Source: Isoetes taiwanensis | Lineage: Eukaryota; Streptophyta; Lycopodiopsida; Isoetales; Isoetaceae | Assembly (NCBI GenBank): GCA_021234155.1 | Contig: JAJEKV010000003.1 | Location: 21,312,386-21,376,385, forward strand | DNA: 64,000 nt | Direction of reading: 5' to 3' | The notes under the pieces: generated by a model | What the model saw: only the letters and a program-made list of their open reading frames with translations | Databases searched by the model: none | What the model was told of the DNA's origin: nothing | Program-made: the position numbers and the translations under genes | Part shown: positions 45,229-56,312 of the stretch, one piece after another | How the letters are laid out: each line of letters begins with the position of its first letter | Position numbering within the stretch: position 1 is the stretch's first letter

Positions 45229-47862
45229 GGGTTGCCCCTAGGGGGGCAAACCCTCGTTTATGTGGGTATGTGGGCATATTCAAGTATATGCTGGCATATA
45301 CCTAGCATATGCTGATGACTACTAAAAACTGGCTGCTGCCTGTAAATGGTCGGTCATCCAGCCCCATTATCAGCCTGCTACACAAACGCTATCCGCCGGA
45401 CTTGGCTATGGCTTCTGCACCTCGGATTCTGCCCTCCCCGCGCCTTCCGTCAGGGTTCTGGCGAGTTGAGCACATGTTTATCCCTTCCTTATACCCTCTA
45501 GGGCATAATCTCATCTCCCTTAATCTCAGCTATGCAACTCTTGACGATTTGGGAGATTTTTGCCCTTCTTTCTTTACCGCTCAGCTCATCCAAACAGGTG
45601 AACTATAATGCTACCCAGCTATGGACGCCGGAAAGCTCCCTTTTATTCATCCAGGTATGGATTCTTTCGCTTTCTTGATATGTTTTATCTGTCTATGAAC
45701 CCTAAAGTCTATAATCTATGGAGCAGATTACCAGATTTGCATGTGGAGGTATCAGTTTAGGGTTTGCACGGGCTACTTATAAACGTATCATGGATATTGA
45801 AATGTCATTTCTGGGAATAATGTACCTTTTTACTGAAGAGTTGGGAAAAAAGTGTTGATTGTCACAGTCCAGGGCAGGGTTTGATGCCAGCAAGTTTCAA
45901 GATTCGAACGCTGCCACTTGAGGGAGATAGCATAGAAGATGTTTTAGATGCAGATTTTGGTGAGGCAGCAATTGGGAGAGTGGCGCCTGTAGACTCTGGT
46001 AAGGATGAGTTACACTCAATTTGATATGAAGCTTTTCCTGTATTTACATTCAAATGGTTGTGATCTCTAGGGCTTTGGTGGATTATCCTTTTAAGGGCTT
46101 ATGGCAAGTGCACTGGTGATTTGCCCTTACAAGAAAGGGTGGATGTTCAGACAGGAATAAAATTAATATTGAAATTATGTTTGAGTGATGGGTTTGACAT
46201 GTTCCCAACCTTGCTTGTCACCGATGGTTCATGTATGATCGATCGTCGCATGGGTATTCATGGTCATCCACTGGAGATCCAGGTAGGACATCTATTTATT
46301 TCTCTTTTCTTAATAATGAAATAACATTGGTTAATACAAGTTCAAAGTTTGGCACATAAAAAGAGAAGCGCATTTACATGGAAATTATATCTAAGTAGAG
46401 GGGTCAGATATCCGATTGATTAAATTTGTTATTGCGAGGCACTTTTTTACTCTGCTCTTGATTGTGCAAAGGAATTGTTAACTTTGGGGATGGTGTCGAC
46501 GACCTAATGAAATTTGTGAATTCTAGGCTTTATGCACTATCCTTCCACATTAGAGAATAAGTGGGTAGATCTTTCAAGATTGAATGAAATATATAGGTAC
46601 AAAAGCGGAAGAATATTCACATGACGCAGGTGAATAAGTTTAACATATACCCCGATCGAGGATACCCTCTTGGCTTGTTGATTGGATGCCTCAACATGGT
46701 AGATACTTTATTGGCAACTTACAACCAGCTCATATGGATTTTCGATTTTTTCACTTGGAAATCTATGGTCTATAGTTACATCTTTGACTACTCGTAAAAC
46801 AGTGAAGCTATATTAGCTCTCATTGAGTCCCGATGGGATGATTTAATTGCAAGCATGTCACTCAAGATTTGTTATCCAGCCCTTGAGCGAGAAGAGTGGC
46901 GCATCATCACGAGGAAGTGATCCAAAGAACACGTGAGCAACTTTATCTTGTTACACATTGCTTCACACGGGAACAGCTTCTTTAACTTTGTTATGTGATT
47001 TTCAGGCCTTGGTCTTATCACAATGGAGGTTCCCGGCCTACCCTTATCTGGCGGGTAATTTTGCCTCTTGCATCTAAAGGTTCAACTTATGGTATGTATC
47101 GGTGGTAAACTAAAATGTGCAATTTTTGGTGCGGTTTATAGCGGCTTGTATTAAAATGGGAAGGTCTCGATTTGGTACGCAAGGGCAAAGTGAGCATCTT
47201 AGAATCAAAATTTGAAGGACCGATGGCCTGAGTATTATGACACTTAGAAGGCAAGATTTATAGGAAAACAAGCAAAGTTATACCAGACATGGTCAATTGC
47301 TGGGTATCTTGTTGCAAAGCAACTACTAAGAAACCCAGAAGCTATAAATTTTTTTACATGTGAAGACAATTCTAACCTCTTGGAGGGCCTCTTCTGCAAT
47401 CTTGAAGAAAGCCCTCGAAGAAATAGAAGAAAGGGCGCAACCATACAAGTGTAAATTGAGATTTATACCACTAATTAGAGCAGGCACATTGTAATCACCA
47501 TCCCTGATTCGTTGTATAGTGTTCCACCATATGGAAGTTGTATATATATGTTCATTGATCGATGGTTACTCTTGAACCACAAGTTGTTCACTATTCCAAC
47601 AGCTACATGCCAAATCTTTTGAATGCTTTGGTGTTTAAGGCGTTGTAATGAAGCTTTGTAAGTCAAATTCATACGCATGTCGAAAATTGCAATTTGTCGA
47701 TTTCAGAAAAAATATTGATGGTACGACTCAATAGAATCATGCCATTATCTTAACCTATGTAAATATTGTAGAATAATGCTTTTGGCATATTATTTAAAGA
47801 TTCCTCTCTATAATTGTGACACGTCAGCTATTTTCGTGCGCAACACTTCTACAGAATTTTTT
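45229..47862 (+). mobile_element. Gene-capturing element A (2.6 kb)
   Basis: It starts GGGTTGCCCCTAGGGGGGCA (45,229) and ends at a CGTGCGCAACACTTC-like end before a T-run (about 47,835-47,862). Near the start lies an imperfect palindrome with CATATGCTG/TAGCATATGC (about 45,270-45,315). The body is a neutral invertase fragment. No transposase is visible. It is abutted by element B, which begins with the same terminal sequence. Confidence 0.65.
45857..47452 (+). pseudogene. Alkaline/neutral invertase pseudogene, C-terminal half
   Basis: Exon 45,857-45,998: [39 protein letters not shown]. Exon 46,071-46,282: [69 protein letters not shown]. Exon from 46,439: ALFYSALDCAKELLT and later [28 protein letters not shown], with several shifts and stops. 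Then PWSYHNGGS (47,006) and [20 protein letters not shown] (47,260) to the end. These are the family's (GH100) order and wording; the enzyme splits sucrose in cytosol or organelles. Introns with GT-AG ends remain, so a genomic segment was captured, not a cDNA. It is dead from multiple shifts. Confidence 0.93.
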
Positions 47863-50404
47863 GGGTTACCCTAGAGGGGCAAACCCTTGTTTATGTGGGG
47901 TTATGGCATATCCTAGGTATATGCTAGAATATACCTAGGATATGCTGGTGACTGCTCAAAACCCATTGCTACCTGTAAACTGGCGGTCTCGCGCATTCTG
48001 GAGCTCGGACGTTCCAACCGGGTAACTGGCAGGCAGGTAAAATTTTTATCTAGATCCATGGTATTTTGGGAGAAACCGGCATGCGGCCTGCAAATTTGCA
48101 TCCCGCCTATGGATCCCTTGGTTGCCTAAACTCTTAAGAATCGATCATTCTTTTGAAATGGAGATATCATTTGAGGCATCCTTTTCTGTAAAATTTGTCT
48201 ATAAAACACTTGTGGGCAGGAGTGAACAAGCAGAAGCGATGCGATCATGCAAGCAAAATACCTTTCAGAGATAAAGGAAGCAAATGGGAATGCAAATCCA
48301 ACTCCAGCGAATCTATATAGGCCTAGAAAGCGGTTAAGCCTAGGAAGCAAGGAAGTACCTGGCATAGGAAATCCGGCAAAAAATGCAAGTGCTGATATGA
48401 ACTAGCAGATCCTCTGATTTAATGGCAGTGCATTTAAATTGATCTTTATTGCAGGTTTATGCTTTCGAATAAATTTGTGTTTGTGGCAAATTAGGAATTG
48501 TTTCTTACCCTTTTAGATCTGGAAGCCTTTTGTAGTTGTATCATGATTATGAGAAGCCACTAGAGTTGCATTGTAACACAATATTCATGGGAAAGGAAAG
48601 CAATATCCGACTGTTAATTTTTTCTCTCTACAGAAATGCTTTGCATGTTCTAATGTTGATTTGTTGAAGTTGCAAACGTAGATATAGAGTGCATTCTTAT
48701 TATGTAGTAGCATGTCTATTTGATATATTTTGTTATTTGATTTCAAAAATGGCAGTTTTGAAGCATTTAACTTTTACCTGTACTCATTATGGGCTGCGAA
48801 CTTCAAAAGATGCTGTAGTAGAAAAGGAAGTTGATGCATAAGGCCCAAAGAAGGTGACGGAATTTTGGGCACTGAATGCTTCGGCATCAATGGTTTGCGA
48901 GATTTCTGGAACTTTGACAAGGGGCAAGATTCCTGCTGCAAGAAGGAGGAAAAGTTCTGACCAGGAAGTGTATCTGCACATCACATTTGTGTTCAGAGCA
49001 CAAAGAACAATAGCAGAAAATTGCATAAGTTAACTAAAGAGACAGTTAACTAGGAAGAAGTGATGATATGTGTGGATATTGACCAGGTTCTGCTTCATGA
49101 TTTTTTTACATGGGAAATGAACAACTTACACTAGAATCCACTTTCCATTGAGCAGTTGCAGTGCATCTGTAGGAGCCAGGGTAGGAATCTTAGCTTCCAG
49201 CTCATTTATCTGTTCTATAACTTCTGCACGGACCTCACTGCTAGCAACAAGGCTGCGCTCAGTACCAAAAGCAGAATCAATCAATGCCTTCTTAAGCCCT
49301 AATATTGTATTATCTTCTGCAGGTGTTTCCACAGTTGTAACTACATCATGGCTGGATGATTGTTTGTGCTTGGCTCCATGGCTCTCATTTTCCTGACCAT
49401 TATTTTTGTCTGGCAAAGCTGAAGCCACCAGACTTCTCTAACCAGGAGTATATAGAGAGGTAGAAACAAATGGAGATTTTTGGAATAAAACTTTACATGC
49501 CTTCCCTCAACAAAGTTGGAGTTGCCAGATCCGTGAGAGAAGTATATCATGTTGAATTCATTTTCACTGTTAAAATATTATTCCTTTCAATTCCATTATC
49601 CCATCCCATGTGATAATATACGGCAAGGCAACAGAGAGAGAATTCAAATGCAATAACTCGACTTATAAAATTCAACATGAAAATTTATATTAACAAAGAA
49701 TTTTAGTATGTACAACTTGGAGGCTGTCACATGTTAATCGTTCATTATGTCAAGAAACTTACTCGTGAATATCATTTCCTCTTTACCATAAGTATTGTTG
49801 CCGACGAAATAATTAGAAGGAATACCCAACAAGGGCTATGAATATTCCATTACTAGATCGTGAACAGGTTTTGTATGTATAGACAATTGCAAATATCGTT
49901 CTATTTTTTCCAATAGATCTCACTAATAGCAAAGACGAAATGGAAATTTCATATAGATAACTAGAAGCACAACAAGCATTGAGGCTTGATATACAACATT
50001 GTGCTTCACTTGGATGTCCAATAACACTAACATGATCTCTTGTACTCAACCTACAAAAAGTCAAAGGTAATAGCAAAAACAACTTAACCCAACCAAACAC
50101 TATTGTGCAAATCCTCACAAGTAGACCCAGACAACCATGTCCACTGGAAAAAGTTTAGTTATTGGAATGGAATCCAAGCTCTAAGTTACACAAGCTTGAG
50201 TCCATAAGTTATAGAAGGTTTTGCCTAGCAACTACCAATAGAACCAAAATTGTAGTCTAATTGCAAGAATGCATCTTTTGAGGTTCAATTTTTTCTGCCT
50301 AACTCAATTATCTTTAAATATTGTGAAAACATGACTTCACGGTTTGATTTAGGCCACTTCACCCTCGAGAAATTGGAGGGCAACCCTCCGTGCGCAGCAC
50401 CTTG
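47863..50404 (+). mobile_element. Gene-capturing element B (2.5 kb)
   Basis: It starts GGGTTACCCTAGAGGGGCAA (47,863) and ends CCGTGCGCAGCACCTTG (50,404) before a T-run and a TC microsatellite. A palindrome near 47,907-47,946 has arms GCATATCCTAGGTATAT and its complement, around a 6-bp centre. The body carries a fibrillin fragment on the minus strand. Confidence 0.7.
48787..49428 (-). pseudogene. Fibrillin (PAP) fragment captured in element B
   Basis: Exon 49,428-49,131 encodes KKALIDSAFGTERSLVASSE, EVIEQINELEAKIPTLAP and LLNGKWIL. With the intron removed (GTAAGT donor, TGTGCAG acceptor), GT plus A makes valine and exon 2 (48,974-48,790) reads [51 protein letters not shown], then a stop. It covers the N-terminal half of the lipocalin-like fibrillin domain, closest in memory to the FBN1/PAP1 group, and differs from the gene at 33 kb. 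The intron and its sites are kept, so a genomic piece was captured. The reading frame is open until truncation. Confidence 0.88.
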
Positions 50405-50828
50405 TTTTTTTTTCTCTCTCTCTCTCTCTGTGCTATTGATGCTCCAACCTCGCTTGCATCAATAGTCGCCAAGTCCACCTTACTTTCAATACCCATATAC
50501 TGGAACAATATGATTTTTCATCAAGCACAAAGTCTTTATCCCAAAGGTCACACAGGTTCTTGCGGACTCCAGGACTCCAAGTCTCCACTTTGGATGCCAC
50601 GCTTTAAAGATACTCCCCGCTTACTCATATACTTGGCTCCAACACTTCTTTGACAGAGTTAAATCTAGCTGTACTTGCAGCACAAGCTTGCAAGATTTTT
50701 GATATTTTGCAGCCTTGGAGTATGATACCACCACTAGTTCCGTCTTCTTTGTTTCAAATCCAAAGCATAAATTCAAAATCTCGGTGATGTTCCCTCAGCC
50801 CATAGATTCCCAGAAGAATCGCAAACTT
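50405..50828 (-). other. LTR-element leader region with TC microsatellite
   Basis: After a T-run, (TC)n lies at about 50,412-50,430. The rest is non-coding leader between element B and the primer-binding site. Confidence 0.5.
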
Positions 50829-50842
50829 CGCTCTGATACCAC
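50829..50842 (-). promoter_or_regulatory. tRNA primer-binding site
   Basis: The minus strand reads TGGTATCAGAGC, complementary to the 3' end of initiator-Met tRNA, 2 bp from the end of the 5' LTR. Confidence 0.85.
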
Positions 50843-50843
50843 T

Positions 50844-51846
50844 TGATACGATTCAATGATTATGGAAAGCTAAATAACTGCTCAACAACATCACAAGTGA
50901 AGAACATGATCCAAATATACTACTTTTTTCAGATAAACAGATTGGATTACACGGTTAACCACCCAACCGGGTCCACAAGGTTATGGCAATTCAACTGGCA
51001 ACTGGCTTAACATATACATCTCTGGCTACTCCGCGTAGCTCTTGAGCAAAAACTAACATCCCGCCTATTCAATAGGAAGGATCCTCCTTTAAATTACATA
51101 TGTGCCCTTCCCAAGGGGAATCGCCTCGTCACGAATTAGGTTCAATGCATTGGATCAAGGCCACCCAATTTAAACAGTTACAGGCTCAGAAATGCTATAA
51201 AGCAATCAAAATTGTGGCTGAGCTTAATATCCGACTTCCACAAAAGAATCAGGAGCCGATGTTGGCAGAGGAGCTTCCATGCAATCTCTTAAACTTGATC
51301 AGATTTTTACAGAGAAGGTCAGAATTGGAGTGGCGATGAGGAACCGGAATACTGAGGCCAGATTTAGCAACAAAGATCTTCTATGGTGCTTATGGGTCCG
51401 CCCAGTAATCATTCCGCTGCCCCGCTTTGATTTCGTAAAGCCGGTTCGCCCACGTTGTCCAAAAACCACTGTTCACGGTTCAAATAACATTGTTCCATGT
51501 CGCCCATCTGTGTTCTGTTAACAGGTCGATGCTCCCTCCTAAATATTTTTGTGGCCTCCTTAAATATATTCCATTGTCCCCTTTTTCCATAAAAATAAGG
51601 TATTACCTTAAAATAGAACCTTGGCCCTTATATCCAAAAATAATCGATGTCTCTTTGAATCTCCTCGACCCATCTTTGTATAGCAACCACTTTTAATAAG
51701 AATAAAGGTCCCTAGGTATAGATGTATCCCCTTTCAATGGTTATCCCTTGCCTTAACATATTGTTAGACAAACTTGGGAGTAACACATTAACATGTAATG
51801 TTTGCCATATTTTTGCCATGCCTCATAACCCAGTCGCGATGGACCA
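50844..51846 (-). repeat. 5' LTR (1,003 bp)
   Basis: Direct repeat of 38,097-39,351, shorter because of a deletion of about 222 bp between two GTTCCATG words (only one copy remains, near 51,491). Confidence 0.85.
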
Positions 51847-52566
51847 CTCCCGTTCTTTCCTTTCAAGCTACAATTTTTAAATGGCCTAGAGTTGGCTCTC
51901 ATGTTCCTTGAGGCCCCTCTCTTTGCTCAATGTCGTAAGTCTTACTAGCAAAATCCTCCAGCTGCCTCTGTTACAAATCCTACTCCTAGCTCTACTCCTT
52001 CAATGGATGTCTCTCACCCCCCTCCCCGGGTGATTTCCTCTATATCTATTCCAACCCCTGGTCTTAGGCAAATGCTGGATGAGATTTAGAGGCTTGTAGG
52101 CAGTACATGGACATTGATCATCGTGGTGCCCACCCTCCATCGAAACATCCATCTACCCTTCGTCAACCTCGAAAGTCAGCTACGGGTTCTAACACCTCGA
52201 CATCGCAGCCCTCCTCAGCACTTGCTCTACGTGATTCTGCTCCTCCTGTTGCATATGGTCGCTTTGCTCCACTTCAATGGGTTGATTTGGTTGAAGATAA
52301 TACTGTCTCACCGCAGGCCCATGACGTCTCCAAACTCTCCTGAGATTCCGAGTAGTCACATCTGATTTGACTCCGTTACAAGTCCAATGTGGTTAGACCT
52401 TTAAGCAGAGCCATATCTCCTTTTACTTCACTAGTATAGAGTAAGTACATTGTGCCACACGCTCGTGTTCTAACGACATCCTCTTGTGCTTACACAATTA
52501 GATGAGAAATATGCATTTTGTACATATTCTTGTTGATTAATAAACTTTTGGTTCGCCCTTCAAAAA
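51847..52566 (+). pseudogene. LINE ORF1, 3' part and tail
   Basis: It continues the frame broken at 38,096: HPPSKHPSTLRQPRKSATGS, TSTSQPSSALALRDSAPPVA, YGRFAPLQWVDLVEDN and a stop near 52,341. A short 3' untranslated part ends in AATAAACTTTTGG, CCCTTC and an A-run. Confidence 0.6.
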
Positions 52567-52580
52567 AAAGTATCTTAACA
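52567..52580 (+). repeat. Target-site duplication of the ORF1-LINE, right
   Basis: AAAGTATCTTAACA, the partner of 36,426-36,439. Confidence 0.75.
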
Positions 52581-52639
52581 TTTCCACATCATTATGCTAA
52601 ATTTCTACAATTTTTGCTACTGAAGTGACACAGTTTGAT

Positions 52640-53190
52640 CGCATTACAAAAAGCAAATTAATCATATGCTTGCCAGAAGTCCACGACAGTACTTGTTAAC
52701 ACATCTACCAATGAAAAAGCGCAAAGCAATTGTCTCTATTCGCATGAGAGCACACCAACCAGAATTGAGGCAGGCACATGGACCCACAAAGAGTGAGAAT
52801 ATAGAGTTTGCCAATGCTGCTGGCTATGAGTTATTGAAGATGAGGGCCACACTCTTCAGCGCTGCCTAGCATTTGCACCTATTGGGACGCACGCCATGAG
52901 AGGTTGGTTACACTAACCAACCACTGCGTGTGATGATGAACACATCTGCAATAGGAGCACTGGCATTTTACATTCAAGAGATATGGAACATGCAGACTCA
53001 ATTATGCCCCTGATCGTCACACGACCATGTATAAATATATAGTATATCTGCAAGCCTACTAGTACTAAGCTCGAAAACCCTTGGGGGTGAAGGTTTTCTA
53101 ATCCTGAAGCCGGTTAGTTTTTATTTCTTAGTTTCGGTTCCATAGGCTATTTGGTCTTCATGGACGATAAAATTCAATTCAACTCAATTT
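52640..53190 (+). mobile_element. Old 5'-truncated LINE end
   Basis: The translation keeps YLLTHLPMKKRKAIVSIRM as in the 34.9-kb LINE. It then runs to the family 3' end: GAAAACCCTTGGGGGTGAAG hairpin, GGTTCCATAGG, GGTCTTCATGGACGATAAAA and an AATTC/AACTC tail. Confidence 0.8.
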
Positions 53191-53581
53191 ATCTAACTCT
53201 TCAATCAGCAACATGTAGCATTGTAAATTCCTTCTATACTATATGTAACCTAGCATTCTTTTCTCAATAACCTCCCCAACCAATGCATCTACTTTACTGC
53301 CACAAAACGTTTCTCTTAGCCCTCGTTTTTATGTCTTTGATCATTTCATGTATTTGTAAGCAAGTTGCACACGACACACGATTTCTTATGCAATTCTATT
53401 TTTGCTACTTCTTTCAAATACTCGGGTAAGAAAGCAAATTCTGTATGACTCCCAGGGATCTATTACAGGATTTGGAGACGTGTATTTAGGTGCATTTTGC
53501 ACGTCTATAGAAAAAAAGCTTCCATATCTTTCAAGGGTGTACCTCTTGTTGTACACATCTATACCCAATGGAACACTTTGG
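53191..53581. other. Spacer between two tail-to-tail LINE ends
   Basis: No gene recognised. Confidence 0.4.
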
Positions 53582-54110
53582 AGAATAGAATAGAATAGAA
53601 TAGAATAGAATAGAATAGAATAGAATAGAATAGAATAGAATAGTTTTTTTAACGTCCACGGAGACCAATAGGTCATGGGACCCATATAATGGGCTAGTAC
53701 AATAATTACTACTAGGATTAAAAAACCCCTGCCTCGAAAGGTTTTCAAGGGAAAAACCTTTGCAGTAATGATGATACTAGACAAGCAGAGATAATGACTA
53801 CTGAGGGCTCAGTAATTGCAGATGTTTATCTAGAACCTCAAGTATGTATAGTGCCAAGTCATGCACAGATGGTGCTCTGAGAAGTTGTGGAAGCGTGGAA
53901 TGGAATGCTAAGGTCAAAAAATGATTCCGGACTATCTCAAAAGCAGGGCAACTCAGAAGAAGGAGTGATTCAGTATTAACATTCCTGCAACTGAAATTCT
54001 TAACTTGTTCATCTTGATAGATACTATACGAGAGAACCAGACTGAGGTGTATATCTAATTATTATCAATATCAGTGAAATCCTTGATGCTAAGGTTGCAG
54101 GTTTACTCAA
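53582..54110 (-). mobile_element. LINE 3' end, minus strand
   Basis: A TAGAA run (53,582-53,642) is followed on the plus strand by the complement of the family 3' end (AACGTCCACGGAGACC, CATGGGACC) and the hairpin region. The minus strand also encodes a zinc-finger-like remnant, NTESLLLLSCPAFEIV, near 53,930-53,990. The left boundary is approximate. Confidence 0.8.
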
Positions 54111-55373
54111 TGAAGCTTAATTTAGTTCAAAATAGTATTTTCTTTTGTAGCCCATGAGAGCCCGACAACGGGCCATGAGACAAGTTATACATAGTGCAGC
54201 TCCAGACAATCTCGAACTTTGAGACACACATGTTCTAGGACGAATGTGTTACCACTAGACCAAAGGCTCAAGCGTATCAAATATGGAAATTCTAGCTTTT
54301 TGTATCATACACCTTTATTCTAAATGCATGCCTACCCTAATAATAAGATACGAATACATAGAAACAAAGATAAGGTCCTTTCAATATGCCAAGATCAACG
54401 ACAAATAAGATTCAGAACGATGTAGACTAACTCTCTGCCCACAAAACAGGGGTAATCTAGAGAGCACCTGTTTTAATCATTCTCAAATCTAGTAATGGGT
54501 GAAGCTCAATATCACTCCTTGCAGCTCCAGTTTTGGGAACCATATTGCTCGCCGTTGGTTGAGATCGATGTGCTTTTTTCCTGGTGATTTTATCTATTGC
54601 TTCATGTAGAGATAGAAGGTAGAGACAGAGACATACACTCACTTAAATGTGATGAGGCTCAGCATTTTTTGAACTCTATCATGCATGTACATGTTGATGG
54701 ATTAGTCTCTGCTTGTTGGGTGGGAGTTGCAAAACCTGATCGCCCTCACCATCCTCTGGTACGATCCCAGAATGCATTTAGTCAATTCCATATCCTTACG
54801 CACAACAATCATCTCAAGAGTACCAACTTCTCCTCTCCTCTTCAGATTTGCAAGTGTAGGGAGGAGTTATGCAAAATGAGAGAAGTGCGGCTCTAAAAAG
54901 AGTAAGCATTTCATCGTGGATGTATAGCAATTATTCTAGACCATTGGCCATCCAACCATTGGTTTAATAACATGCCTTCAGGCCAAGTCCAAATTTTGGC
55001 CATGCTTTGGATTGTTTTCATTATGTTTGGTGATGTTATGGGTTGTTGTAGGTGTATATAGATAACACTAGCATACTTCATTGGAAACAAGATCAACGCA
55101 TCAATTCTTTAGTTGTGGCATTCAATCTTTACGTGGTAGTTTGCCACGAGGGTCAATTTGACAATTTCCAAAACTATACGAGGGCATTTTATTGGCAAAT
55201 ACCCATAAATACAAGGACAACGAATTTGATTAAATGACAAATTAATTACCCTTGGTATTTTGTAGTAGAATCCAAACCTTAGTAAATTAATTTTGCTCAA
55301 TTTTTGGGTACTCGGAAGTTTTTTCTGGCCGCCCAAATATCCCCTTCAGGCGCCATTCTTTACTCTCTGAAGG
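54111..55373. other. No recognisable gene
   Basis: Short frames (99 codons at 54,597-54,896) carry no family signal. Confidence 0.4.
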
Positions 55374-56312
55374 CGGCAGAATTTTGATCAGTCATATCTC
55401 TCGCATCCGGTGTCAGATTTTCATGTGCTTGGGCTTGTTGGAAAGCTGGTTCAGAGATCTTTCCAACGGTGTATGGTACTTGCATGCTTGTCTTTGTTTC
55501 AGTGCTCAAATCTGCTGTTTTCCGGGCTGTGTGCTAGGGTTTCTGTGGCAGCCCGTAGACACTTTGACGGACTGTATCTCTCACATCCGGTGTCAGATTT
55601 TCATGTGCTTGGGCTTGTTGGAAAGCTGGTTCAGAGAGCTTTCCAAAGATGTATGATACCTGCATGCTTGTCTTTGTTTCAGTGCTCAAATCTGCTGTTT
55701 TCCGGGCTGTGTGCTAGGGTTTTTTTGTGGCAGCCCTTCTTCTTCCTTCTTTGAGAAAGTATAGCCCTCGCCTGATGCCGTTGTTGGCCTTGGCCCACGC
55801 CGCGGTGTTGAAAGGTGTGTGTTGTACTCTTATTGAAGGTTACGAGAATGTTTTACTAATTCATACCCTAGTTCCTGATGGTGTTGTTGATGAAAGTCTG
55901 ACACCAATATAGGGATTGGCGTATGTTTTAGTAAGTATTCGATTCGTCTCGTCTTGTGGCAGAATTTTGATCGGTCATATCTCTCGCATCCGGTGTCAGA
56001 TTTTCATGTGCTTGGGCTTGTTGGAAAGCTGGTTCAGAGATCTTTCCAACGGTGTATGGTACCTGCATGCCTGGCTTTGTTTCTATGCTCAAATTGGCAC
56101 TTTTCCGGGCTGTGTGCTAGGGTTTTTGTGGCAATTGGTAGACACTTCAACGGCTGTATCTCTCACATCCCGGTCGATTTTCATGTGCTTGGGCTTGTTG
56201 GAAAGCTGGTTCAGAGCTTTCCAACGGTGTATGATACCTGTATGCTTGTCTTTGTTTCAGTGCTCAAATCTGCACTTTTCCGGGCTGTGTGCTAGGGTTT
56301 TTGTGGCAGCCG
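55374..56312 (+). repeat. Tandem 5' monomers upstream of a LINE
   Basis: Four copies of a unit of about 165-190 bp start near 55,388, 55,570, 55,972 and 56,150. Each has CATCCGGTGTCAGATTTTCA, GTGCTTGGGCTTGTTGGAAA, GCTGGTTCAGAG and CTGTGTGCTAGGGTTT. Copies 1 and 3 resemble each other most (GGCAGAATTTTGATC start), as do 2 and 4, so a two-unit block was duplicated. A 220-bp non-repeat segment separates the blocks. The 5' part of the ORF1-LINE at 36.5 kb has a related phrase. Confidence 0.85.

Larger units (their letters stand above)
38097..51846 (-). mobile_element. Non-autonomous LTR retrotransposon, minus strand
   Basis: LTRs lie at 38,097-39,351 (3' LTR) and 50,844-51,846 (5' LTR). Read on the minus strand, the 5' LTR ends in TATCA and is followed by AG and TGGTATCAGAGC, the initiator-Met tRNA primer site. 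A purine tract GGGGGAG precedes the 3' LTR. After removing nested insertions (40,153-44,998 and 45,229-50,404), only about 1.5 kb of internal DNA remains, with no gag, protease, integrase or reverse transcriptase. It must be mobilised in trans. I could not see a matching 5-bp target duplication. Confidence 0.8.
36440..52566 (+). mobile_element. ORF1-only LINE, interrupted by a 13.7-kb LTR element
   Basis: Its outer parts are 36,440-38,096 and 51,847-52,566. They add up to about 2.4 kb and end in an A-run (52,562-52,569). The 5' untranslated part contains CATAACTCCTGCATTTGGTG and GCTCATTGGAAAGCTCGTGG, the same theme as the monomers at 55.4-56.3 kb. The frame is an ORF1-type protein only, and no reverse transcriptase is present, so it was moved by another LINE. 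Confidence 0.75.
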
